Positions 24,912-32,274 of a stretch of 42,904 nucleotides of DNA are shown in pieces. Location: NCBI GenBank assembly GCA_022766905.1, contig JALEPU010000167.1, positions 1 to 42,904 on the forward strand, given 5' to 3'. A model generated the notes under the pieces. The model was not told where the DNA came from, did no database searches, and was given only the letters and a program-made list of their open reading frames with translations. How positions within the stretch are numbered: the first letter of the stretch is position 1; each line of letters begins with the position of its first letter. The DNA comes from Lachnospiraceae bacterium. Its GTDB lineage: Bacteria; Bacillota; Clostridia; Lachnospirales; Lachnospiraceae. The position numbers and the translations under genes are program-made.

Positions 24912-25970
24912 CTAATAAGTAGATCCACCTTCCAGCTTCTCAGGTGCTTCATAGGTAATAAAATGTTCATTTCCCTGATTGAAACTTTCCGTTCCTTCCG
25001 GTGCTTCTCCGATACCAAACATAAAATACTGAAGTGCCTGCTTATTCACATCGTAATCCGGATAAATTACCCACATACCATTATCGGCTCTTCCCGTATC
25101 ATAAGTTTCTTCCAAGGGAATTCTATGCTGTTCGATCTCCATCTTGCCCATAGAAACGACAGATGTAAGAAGGCTGGTAATATGGGCTTCGTCCAGGTCT
25201 GTTGTCACTTCTGACAGTGCATCAAAAACCAGATCGGTTAATTCTCCGATACTTAAGTCCATTACTTTATCATAAATTGACATAATTACTTTACGTTGTC
25301 TGTCTGTTCGTCCAAAATCACCTGTGATATCCTGACGGATCCTGGAATATGCCAGAGCCTGATAGCCGGTCAGAGTATTCATGCCTGCATGAACCTCTGT
25401 CTCACCATGGGAACTGGTCTGGTAAGCAGTCTGAAGATAGGTAGCCTCTTCTTCGGTCAGTTCCATCTCTACACCACCGATCCGGTCCACAACATCCCGA
25501 AAGACTTTCATATCCACCACAATGTATCCATCTAACTTCACATCAAAGGTGTTGGCAAGAGTCTCATAGGTAAGCTTCGGACCTCCATAAGCATAAGCTG
25601 CATTAAACTTATTATAGCCATGCTCCGGAATATCAATATACATGTCTCTCATCAAAGTAGTCAGCTTTAAGGTCTTATTCTTAAGGTCAATAGTTCCGAT
25701 CATAATGGAATCGGAACGTCCGATGGCAGTCTCCTGTTCTCTCTTGTCTGCTCCAATCAAAAGCAAATTGACCACATCCTGATCATAAACCAATTCAGCA
25801 TCACTTACATTGGCTGACTTTAATGCATCTTCATCATTCCCTTTGTTGATTCTACCGGTTCCCACCTTATAGACTGCATAGACAGCTCCTGCTCCTGCAG
25901 AACATACCAACAAAAGGCAGGCCAGAATTCCGGCCACAATCTTTTTCCAGGATAATCTCTTTGTTCCCAT
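24912..25970 (-). CDS. LytR-CpsA-Psr (LCP) family cell-wall polymer ligase
   Basis: LCP proteins attach teichoic acids or capsular polysaccharides from lipid carriers to peptidoglycan outside the membrane. The chosen start at 25970 (MGTKRLSWKK) has GGAGG 6 nt upstream and gives 352 aa; the ATG at 25988 is ahead of the RBS. A single N-terminal membrane anchor covers about 10-35. The LCP domain follows: NLLLIGADKREQ, RSDSIMIGTIDLK, LTTLMRDMYIDIP, KFNAAYAYGGP, and the conserved Arg-rich ALAYSRIRQDITGDFGRTDR. The wall polymer served is not evident; the neighbouring glycosyltransferase is a possible partner. Confidence 0.93.
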   Translation of the reverse strand: MGTKRLSWKKIVAGILACLLLVCSAGAGAVYAVYKVGTGRINKGNDEDALKSANVSDAELVYDQDVVNLLLIGADKREQETAIGRSDSIMIGTIDLKNKTLKLTTLMRDMYIDIPEHGYNKFNAAYAYGGPKLTYETLANTFDVKLDGYIVVDMKVFRDVVDRIGGVEMELTEEEATYLQTAYQTSSHGETEVHAGMNTLTGYQALAYSRIRQDITGDFGRTDRQRKVIMSIYDKVMDLSIGELTDLVFDALSEVTTDLDEAHITSLLTSVVSMGKMEIEQHRIPLEETYDTGRADNGMWVIYPDYDVNKQALQYFMFGIGEAPEGTESFNQGNEHFITYEAPEKLEGGSTY

Positions 25971-26031
25971 CAAATTCCTCCATGTCAAATATCAAATGAA
26001 TACTCTAAAAGAGCTTTAAAATAACCATACC

Positions 26032-26127
26032 GGGGTCAAAAGTATTTGACCCCATGATGCTTACGGGTCCCAAAGTCATGCATTTTCATGCAAGCATGGA
26101 ATGCATGACCTTTTGACCCTAGCATCA
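26032..26127. repeat. Nested hairpin repeat between LCP and glycosyltransferase genes
   Basis: Two consecutive hairpins are seen. GGGGTCAAA (26032-26040) pairs with TTTGACCCC (26045-26053). TGATGCT (26055-26061) pairs with AGCATCA (26121-26127), and inside that stem GGGTC/GACCC and GTCATGCATT/AATGCATGAC also pair. The rest of this 282-bp gap is AT-rich with no gene. It resembles a dispersed intergenic repeat or an RNA structure; nothing in the window matches it. Confidence 0.8.
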
Positions 26128-26252
26128 TCATATCTTTCTAAGATATTATACCAATTTTCATCAAGATGCAACATGAAATTTTTAAATATTTTATGTCTAT
26201 TTCCTTATTATTTACAGTTTTCCCTACTTTTTTCCCGGTAAAAAGCGTTGTT

Positions 26253-27170
26253 TTACTCTTCATTCTCCCAGTAAGAAGGATTCATAGTAAGCTTTAAAAT
26301 CAGTTCCTTTGGAAGCCGTTCATACTGATATCCCAGCTTATAGCCCAGATATTTGCAGCCACTGATCCAGATTACCTGAACGATTCTCCTGTAATCTTTC
26401 TTTTCCAGGAGCCATTTTACAGTCTCTTTTACCAGACGGATTCCTTCCGATTCTGATTTGACCTTCAGGAACAGACCTCCATAGGATTTCTGGGATACTG
26501 CAAGATCAAAATTTCTGTGAAACTGTTCCATTCCTGTATAGTCATGCCAGTGCCATACCTTTGCTTCTGCCTGATAATAAATGGCTTTATGAGCTTCAAT
26601 TAACTTTGATGCAAAAATCATATCTTCGTTAAAAATTGCTTTCTTTGGAAAACCACCTAATTCCTCATAGGTCTCTTTTCGATATGCCGCACAAACGTTG
26701 GAACAGAAAAAAGTTTTAATCCCAAGGACCGGAAGATCTTCCTCTGTCTTTTTTCTGCTTTCCGACGGATAATTAAACTTCCTTGTAAATGCTTCTACCG
26801 GGCTTTTCTTTGGATCTGCCATCTGCCTTCCATATACAGCAGCCACTTCTTCCTCTTCAAAAGGCTTTAACATGTTTTCCACGAGAAATTCATTGGCGGG
26901 AACTGCATCCTGGGTCAGAAACAGAACCACATCCGCATCCGAAAAATGAAGTCCTTCATCTCTGGTTGCTCCATGGTCGAACTCTTCTTTTTTAATATGA
27001 TGAATTTCCAGGTTATCCATCTCTTTTGGAAGTGGAATGGTAAGCAGACTTTCTTCTGTATTCATCAGGATAATTTTCCCTGGTTTTACCGTCTGTTTTT
27101 CCAACTGTTTTAAACAGGCAAGCAATTTTTCGTCCGGCTTATAGGTTGGAATCACACAATCAATTTTCAT
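26253..27170 (-). CDS. Family 2 glycosyltransferase (rhamnosyltransferase-like)
   Basis: This 305-aa GT-A fold transferase has the opening CVIPTYKPDEKLLACLKQL, the donor-site region EEFDHGATRDEGL and FLTQDAVPANEF (in place of the DxD motif), and a later FFCSNVCAAYRKETYEELGG and AKVWHWHDYT. DHGATR and TQDA are features of rhamnosyltransferase-like GT2 enzymes. No membrane helix is apparent. The ATG overlaps the metH stop by 4 bp, so it is translationally coupled to methionine synthase, with which it has no obvious functional link. The acceptor is unknown; cell-surface polysaccharide is likely. Confidence 0.88.
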   Translation of the reverse strand: MKIDCVIPTYKPDEKLLACLKQLEKQTVKPGKIILMNTEESLLTIPLPKEMDNLEIHHIKKEEFDHGATRDEGLHFSDADVVLFLTQDAVPANEFLVENMLKPFEEEEVAAVYGRQMADPKKSPVEAFTRKFNYPSESRKKTEEDLPVLGIKTFFCSNVCAAYRKETYEELGGFPKKAIFNEDMIFASKLIEAHKAIYYQAEAKVWHWHDYTGMEQFHRNFDLAVSQKSYGGLFLKVKSESEGIRLVKETVKWLLEKKDYRRIVQVIWISGCKYLGYKLGYQYERLPKELILKLTMNPSYWENEE

Positions 27171-29569
27171 TCTTTTAACAGCCTTTCTACTAATTTTACT
27201 GCATCTGCCGCATCTTTCGAATAACCGTCAGCACCAATTTCCTCCGCAAAGCTTTCTGTAATAACAGCGCCTCCGATGATCACTTTTGCCTCACATCCCA
27301 TTTCTTCCTTATAAAAAATGACTTCTTTCATTTCCATCATGGTTGTTGTCATAAGAGCAGACAAAGCAATAATCTTTGCATTTTCTTCCATTGCTGTCTC
27401 AATAATTTCTTCCTTTGGAACATTTTTTCCAAGGTCAATCACCCGGTACCCATAATTCTTCAGCATAAGGGCAACCAGGTTTTTACCAATATCGTGAATA
27501 TCTCCTTCCACTGTAGCAATCACAATGGTAGCAAGCTCCTGTCTGGAATCAACGGAAAGCATCGGCTCCAGATATTCCACTGCTTTTTTCATTGCTTCCG
27601 CAGAAGAAATCAACTGAGGAAGAAAATAAATCTGTTTGTCAAACAAATCTCCCACTTTATTGATAGCAGGAATCAATTTGGAATCAATGATATCTGCCGG
27701 TTTGGTTCCCAGATCCAGTTCTTTTTTTACTTCCTGTAAAATTCCATCCCGGTCGCCGTTTACTACCGCTTCAAATACCTGCGGTCCTTTTTCTTTTGGT
27801 GTGGCAGGTGTCGGAGTCACTTCTTCTTTTTCCTGCTTTTTGCAATGATTGATATAATCCAGATCTGCTCCCGGCTTATGAAGAAGAAGGGAAGAAGCAT
27901 ACATGGCATCCATCAGCATCTGACTGGATGGATTGGCAATGGCAAGAGTCATGCCCCGTTCCATGGCCATAGCCAAAAATGCACTGTTGATTTTCATCCT
28001 GTCCGGAAGTCCAAAGGAAATATTCGAAAGACCGGACATAGATGGAAGACCAAGCTCTTCTTTACAGTAGCGGATTGTCTCCAATGTATTCATTGCTGCA
28101 TTTGGCTCTGCTCCAATGGTTGCCACCAGGCCGTCTACAATCATATGACTTCTTGGAATCCCCAGTTTTTCAGCTTCTTCAATAATCTTTAAAATAATGG
28201 ATTTCTTCTCTTCCAGGCTTTTTGGCAATCCTTCGTCGGAAAGAGGAAGGACAATAAACATAGCCCCATATTTTTTCATCAACGGAAGTGCTTTTTCGAT
28301 TTTTTCCTTTTCCAGAGAAACGGAATTAATCAGCGCCCGTCCCGGGTAGGCCCGAAGGGCTGCTTCCATAATATCAATGTGACTGGTATCGATGCAAAGA
28401 GGCAGATTTGTAACAAGCCCCAATTCCTCAATGGCACGAAGCATGGTGGCTTTTTCATCAATTCCATTCATTCCCACATTCAGATCCAGGATTTTTGCTC
28501 CCATTTCCTCCTGCTGGGATGCCATGGATAAAAGAAGTTTTAAGGAACCTTCCCGAAGTTCTGCCTGAAGTGCTTTCTTTCCTGTTGGATTCATTCTTTC
28601 CCCAATCAGAAGAAAAGGACCATCCGGATCAATAGGCTGAATTTTCCGTTCTGATGCCAGACATGGAGTTTTCTCATCTTTCCAGGATGGAACAGACAGA
28701 TTTTTCACCTGCTCTTTCAGTCCTGCTATAAACTCCGGATTCGTACCGCAACATCCACCAAGGAGATTTGCTCCAGCCTGGGTCAATTCTTTCGCATAAG
28801 ATACAAATTCCTCTTTTTCCATCTTATAGACAGTTTTTCCATCTTCTAATTCAGGGAGCCCTGCGTTAGGTTTTGCCAGAATCGGAATGGAACTTACCTG
28901 TCTCATCTTTTCAATCACTTCCACCATCTCTTTGGGACCGGTAGAACAGTTCACACCGACGACTTCTGTGCCCAGGCTTTCCAGTACCACTGCTGCGCAT
29001 TCCGGAGAAGTGCCATATAATGTTTTGCCATCTTCCCCAAAGGTCATAGAAACCATAACCGGAAGATCACAGGTTTCTTTGATGGCAATGACAGCAGCTC
29101 TGGCTTCTGCCAGACTCATCATCGTTTCTACTACAAACAGATCTACACCCGCTTCATAAAGGGCTTTTGCCTGTTCTTTATATACATCAATCAGTTCTTC
29201 TAAAGTCAATGTTCCAAGGGGCTTTAAACTTTCTCCTGTCATTGTCATATCTGCGGCAATCAAAGCTTTGTTCCCTGCTGCTTTTTTTGAAAGTGCCACT
29301 AGTTCCTGATTCATCTTTACCACCTGGTCTTCCAGATGAAATTCTGCCAGTTTGATTCGATTGCAGGTAAAGGTCGGTGCATAGATAATATCACTGCCTG
29401 CTGCTACATATTCCTCCTGTAATGCAGCCAGAACATCTGGGTGTTCAAGGATCCACTGTTCCGGGCATACCCCAGTAGGCATTCCTTTTGCCTGCAAAAT
29501 GCTTCCTGTTGCTCCATCACAAAGAAGAATCCGCTGTTCTAATAAAGTATATAAATCATGTTTTGTCAT
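27167..29569 (-). CDS. metH: B12-dependent methionine synthase lacking the reactivation domain
   Basis: The 800-aa protein has three MetH modules. The homocysteine-binding barrel (about 1-290) has GATGSILQAKGMPTG with zinc ligands in GVNCSTGP and GGCCGTNPE. The pterin-binding barrel (about 310-560) has LLIGERMNPTGKKA, DLNVGMNG and CIDTSH. The cobalamin cap and Rossmann domain (about 590-800) have DIHDIGKNLVALML, whose His ligates cobalt, and IIGGAVITESFAEE. The C-terminal SAM-dependent reactivation domain of E. coli MetH (about 1,230 aa) is absent. A separate activase would be needed, as in other Clostridia. It starts 11 bp after the methyltransferase/MTHFR gene. Confidence 0.94.
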   Translation of the reverse strand: MTKHDLYTLLEQRILLCDGATGSILQAKGMPTGVCPEQWILEHPDVLAALQEEYVAAGSDIIYAPTFTCNRIKLAEFHLEDQVVKMNQELVALSKKAAGNKALIAADMTMTGESLKPLGTLTLEELIDVYKEQAKALYEAGVDLFVVETMMSLAEARAAVIAIKETCDLPVMVSMTFGEDGKTLYGTSPECAAVVLESLGTEVVGVNCSTGPKEMVEVIEKMRQVSSIPILAKPNAGLPELEDGKTVYKMEKEEFVSYAKELTQAGANLLGGCCGTNPEFIAGLKEQVKNLSVPSWKDEKTPCLASERKIQPIDPDGPFLLIGERMNPTGKKALQAELREGSLKLLLSMASQQEEMGAKILDLNVGMNGIDEKATMLRAIEELGLVTNLPLCIDTSHIDIMEAALRAYPGRALINSVSLEKEKIEKALPLMKKYGAMFIVLPLSDEGLPKSLEEKKSIILKIIEEAEKLGIPRSHMIVDGLVATIGAEPNAAMNTLETIRYCKEELGLPSMSGLSNISFGLPDRMKINSAFLAMAMERGMTLAIANPSSQMLMDAMYASSLLLHKPGADLDYINHCKKQEKEEVTPTPATPKEKGPQVFEAVVNGDRDGILQEVKKELDLGTKPADIIDSKLIPAINKVGDLFDKQIYFLPQLISSAEAMKKAVEYLEPMLSVDSRQELATIVIATVEGDIHDIGKNLVALMLKNYGYRVIDLGKNVPKEEIIETAMEENAKIIALSALMTTTMMEMKEVIFYKEEMGCEAKVIIGGAVITESFAEEIGADGYSKDAADAVKLVERLLKE

Positions 29570-29580
29570 TTGCTTTCCTC

Positions 29581-31383
29581 TTATTTTCTGCTCTCTTCTA
29601 TAATTCGCCCGATTAAATCAACTCTGTTAAATGGTACCATAAAATAATAACCATCTGCGACTTTGTCAAGCTTTCTGATCAGTTCCAGCGAAAGCTCAAT
29701 CGCCGTCTCTTCGGCTTCTTTTCTTGTCATTTCCGGCCTGTACCGTTTAACCACTTCCTCCGGCACATGGATCCCCGGCATCTCATTGCGAATAAACATA
29801 GCATTCCGATAACTTACCAAAGGCATAATTCCACATAATATCTTTGTTTCCACCCGGCTTTTTAATTTTTCAATTTTTTCGATTCCTTCTTCATCATAAA
29901 TAGGCTGAGTCAGGAAAAAAGAAGCTCCTGCTTCCACCTTCTTCTTCATTCTGGAAGCAATCGCCGGTACAGAAGCACCATTCTGATTCAAAGCACCGCC
30001 CATGCAGATCGGCTCCCGGAAAAACAGCTCTTCGTTCATGCTTTGAATAAACTCCATCAATCGAATCGAGTTAAAATCAAACACACCTTTGGTTACTTCT
30101 TTTTCTGCTCTGTCAATAGGGTCCCCTGTAACAACGAGAATATTACGGATTTCATTGGCATAACCACCTAAAATGGTAGAACGGATACTGATTCGGTTCC
30201 TATCTCTGCAAGTCAAATGAGGGATTACCGGTATCTCCACATCTTTAATCAGCTTTGACGCAGATAAAAAAGAATCTGCTCTGGAACGAGCCATAGGAGA
30301 ATCTGCAATGGTAATCATGTCGATTCCCTTTTCTTTTAAATAGTAAGCTCCTTCCATGAAACGAGTCTGATCTTCATTAAAAGGAGGATCCAGCTCAACT
30401 GCTATTACTTTTTCTCCCCGATTCATTTTTTCAATCATCGGATATTGATGGGTCATCTTTTTTCTTCCTGTCGCCATCAAATCCATTTCTTTTTTTCGGA
30501 TTGGTCTCCGTCCGGCATACCGTCTGGTCAGTTCCCCAATATAAGCGGGCGTTGTTCCACAGCAGCCGCCAATAATATTGACTCCCTGATTTAAGATTTT
30601 TTCCATCCTTTCCGCATAGTAACTGACACTGTCGGAATATATGGTTTTTCCCCTTACAATATGAGGATAGCCACAGTTCGGTAAGGCAGAAATCATCTTA
30701 TCCGACGGAAGATCCAGCTGTTTGATAAAGCGAAGCATATGGGATACCCCAATGCTGCAGTTTAATCCACATCCATCAATCTCTTTTAATTCTCCTGCTT
30801 CCCGTATCAGTCTTTCTGCACTGTATCCCATCTGGGAATAGCCGGTCGGATTTACTGCAAATTGCACCAGAATAAAGGCATCCGGTTTCTTCTTACGAAT
30901 ATGGGAAACCATTTTTCCAACAGGCCTCATATCAGCGAAAGTTTCCAGAATAAAAATATCCACTCCCTCTGCCAGGAAAAGATCAATCAAACGTCTGTAC
31001 TCTTCATCTTCCAGCCAGTTTTCTTCCTGCTGTGGTACCGGGCCGATGTCTGCGCCGATGAAAATCTGCTCTTTGGATTCCTGCGCTGCCTGGCGGGCAA
31101 GACGGACTGCAGCCTTTAAATTACGGGTAATATATTCTTTTGGAGATGCCATATCAAGGCCCAGTTGATTAACAGTAGATTCATTCAGTGCAAAGGTATT
31201 GGTTCTTAATAACCTGGCTCCCTGCCTGATATATTCTTTATGAATGTTTAAAATCCTTTCCGGATGGGTCAGATTTGCCTCTTCTGCTACAGAATCTTCC
31301 CCATGATACAAAAAATCATAATAGGTACCCATGGCACCGTCTGTAATCAGAATGGATTCTTTCAGATATTCTTGTATTGTCAT
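29581..31383 (-). CDS. Homocysteine S-methyltransferase / methylenetetrahydrofolate reductase fusion (YitJ-like)
   Basis: The 600-aa fusion has an N-terminal homocysteine methyltransferase barrel (about 1-290): LITDGAMGTYYDF, LNCSIGVSH and GGCCGTTPAYIGE carry the zinc cysteines. The C-terminal MTHFR barrel (about 315-600) has VIAVELDPPFNED, HLTCRDRN, NILVVTGDPIDR and QPIYDEEGIEK. It reduces methylene-THF to methyl-THF and probably helps deliver methyl groups to homocysteine. The frame extends to 31431, but the ATG at 31383 has GGAG at 6 nt and the normal start. It precedes metH by 11 bp; together they form a methylene-THF to methionine unit. Confidence 0.94.
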   Translation of the reverse strand: MTIQEYLKESILITDGAMGTYYDFLYHGEDSVAEEANLTHPERILNIHKEYIRQGARLLRTNTFALNESTVNQLGLDMASPKEYITRNLKAAVRLARQAAQESKEQIFIGADIGPVPQQEENWLEDEEYRRLIDLFLAEGVDIFILETFADMRPVGKMVSHIRKKKPDAFILVQFAVNPTGYSQMGYSAERLIREAGELKEIDGCGLNCSIGVSHMLRFIKQLDLPSDKMISALPNCGYPHIVRGKTIYSDSVSYYAERMEKILNQGVNIIGGCCGTTPAYIGELTRRYAGRRPIRKKEMDLMATGRKKMTHQYPMIEKMNRGEKVIAVELDPPFNEDQTRFMEGAYYLKEKGIDMITIADSPMARSRADSFLSASKLIKDVEIPVIPHLTCRDRNRISIRSTILGGYANEIRNILVVTGDPIDRAEKEVTKGVFDFNSIRLMEFIQSMNEELFFREPICMGGALNQNGASVPAIASRMKKKVEAGASFFLTQPIYDEEGIEKIEKLKSRVETKILCGIMPLVSYRNAMFIRNEMPGIHVPEEVVKRYRPEMTRKEAEETAIELSLELIRKLDKVADGYYFMVPFNRVDLIGRIIEESRK

Positions 31384-31404
31384 GTAATGCTCCAATCTGC
31401 TCAA

Positions 31405-31442
31405 AAGTCTCCTCAATGCACAATCGTACAATGGGGAGACTT
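31405..31442. repeat. Hairpin upstream of the methyltransferase/MTHFR gene
   Basis: AAGTCTCC (31405-31412) pairs with GGAGACTT (31435-31442), with extra CAATG/CATTG pairing inside. On the plus strand it is followed by ATTTTTT, as in a terminator, though no plus-strand gene precedes it. On the minus strand it lies in the gap after the 235-aa gene, and the 3' side is TTGAG. Confidence 0.7.
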
Positions 31443-31463
31443 ATTTTTTAGGGTTCTTTTTGG

Positions 31464-32171
31464 CTAGACTAAAGTAGCCTTTCCTTCATAATAAATCTTT
31501 ATCTTATCTTTCATATCCATTGCCAGAGCAATCTTTCTCATACAGCGCATCTGGCCGCGGACGGTATCACATCCATACTTATCGATAATTTCAATACATT
31601 TCTCAATGTAAGTATAGAGGTCCGGATCAGACAACTGAAATGTCTCCATAATCTGTTCCACATTTTCTTTTTTCTCTGCAGTGTAATATAAAAGGACAAC
31701 CTGCAAAGAAGCCAGCTTATTATATAAAGGCCGATTTGTTTCTGACATATTGCCCCGCAGGAACATAAACAAATCTCCCATTCTCATATTATCAATCTCA
31801 TCCAGAACAATCTCATAGTCCTTTAATCGCTGTTCCAGATTAATATCCAGAATCACCGCATTGATCATAGCTGCCACATTGACTGCATCATTGTCGTGAG
31901 GATTCGGATCCAGTAACGGAGACCCCTCTTCCATCTGAAGACAGTAAATCATATTACGGATCAGGGCATTCTCAAATAAACTATCTTCCAGCTCTGCATC
32001 CAGTTTAATCACGTACTGGTTCGCCTTGCTGTCATGATAACAAGGTTTCATCATCTCTTCCTGATTGTTGGTATCCATGGCAGAAATCACAACAGGATCG
32101 TGAAGTTTTCCTTCGATGTCCCGATAAACTCCTTCAATCTTCTCGCTCAATGTCTTATTTAAAATAACCAT
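31464..32171 (-). CDS. Uncharacterised 235-aa protein
   Basis: I do not recognise this family. Start at the ATG 32171, which has GAGGAAGG upstream; the frame runs to 32198, but those codons precede the RBS. It is soluble, with no signal peptide or membrane segment, and largely helical and acidic. Segments with strong pattern include YVIKLDAELEDSLFENALIR, MEEGSPLLDPNPHDNDAVN and INAVILDINLEQRLKDYEIV. The pattern of a helix, a short loop with MEEGSP, then a helix with ILDINLEQRLKDY loosely recalls zincin-like metallopeptidase folds without an HExxH motif; this is a weak inference. Three cysteines (including GCDTVRGQMRC) lie near the end. It has its own promoter and lies upstream of the methionine genes. 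Confidence 0.75.
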   Translation of the reverse strand: MVILNKTLSEKIEGVYRDIEGKLHDPVVISAMDTNNQEEMMKPCYHDSKANQYVIKLDAELEDSLFENALIRNMIYCLQMEEGSPLLDPNPHDNDAVNVAAMINAVILDINLEQRLKDYEIVLDEIDNMRMGDLFMFLRGNMSETNRPLYNKLASLQVVLLYYTAEKKENVEQIMETFQLSDPDLYTYIEKCIEIIDKYGCDTVRGQMRCMRKIALAMDMKDKIKIYYEGKATLV

Positions 32172-32207
32172 AGCCTTCCTCTTTTCTCTCTTAGTCATGC
32201 TTACTTT

Positions 32208-32236
32208 ATTGTAACAAAGTAGTTCTCAAGTTGCAA
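32208..32236 (-). promoter_or_regulatory. Promoter of the 235-aa gene and methionine genes
   Basis: On the minus strand TTGCAA (32231-32236), a 17-bp spacer and TACAAT (32208-32213). No SAM-I (S-box) riboswitch follows it. Confidence 0.7.
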
Positions 32237-32274
32237 GTTTTTTCCTTCTCTTTGAACCCCGGATTTTTCCTTTT

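Noticed and set aside
31384..31463. SAM-I (S-box) riboswitch before the methionine genes
   Set aside because: The gap is too short and lacks the S-box conserved blocks. The promoter for the unit lies upstream of the 235-aa gene and its leader is too short as well.
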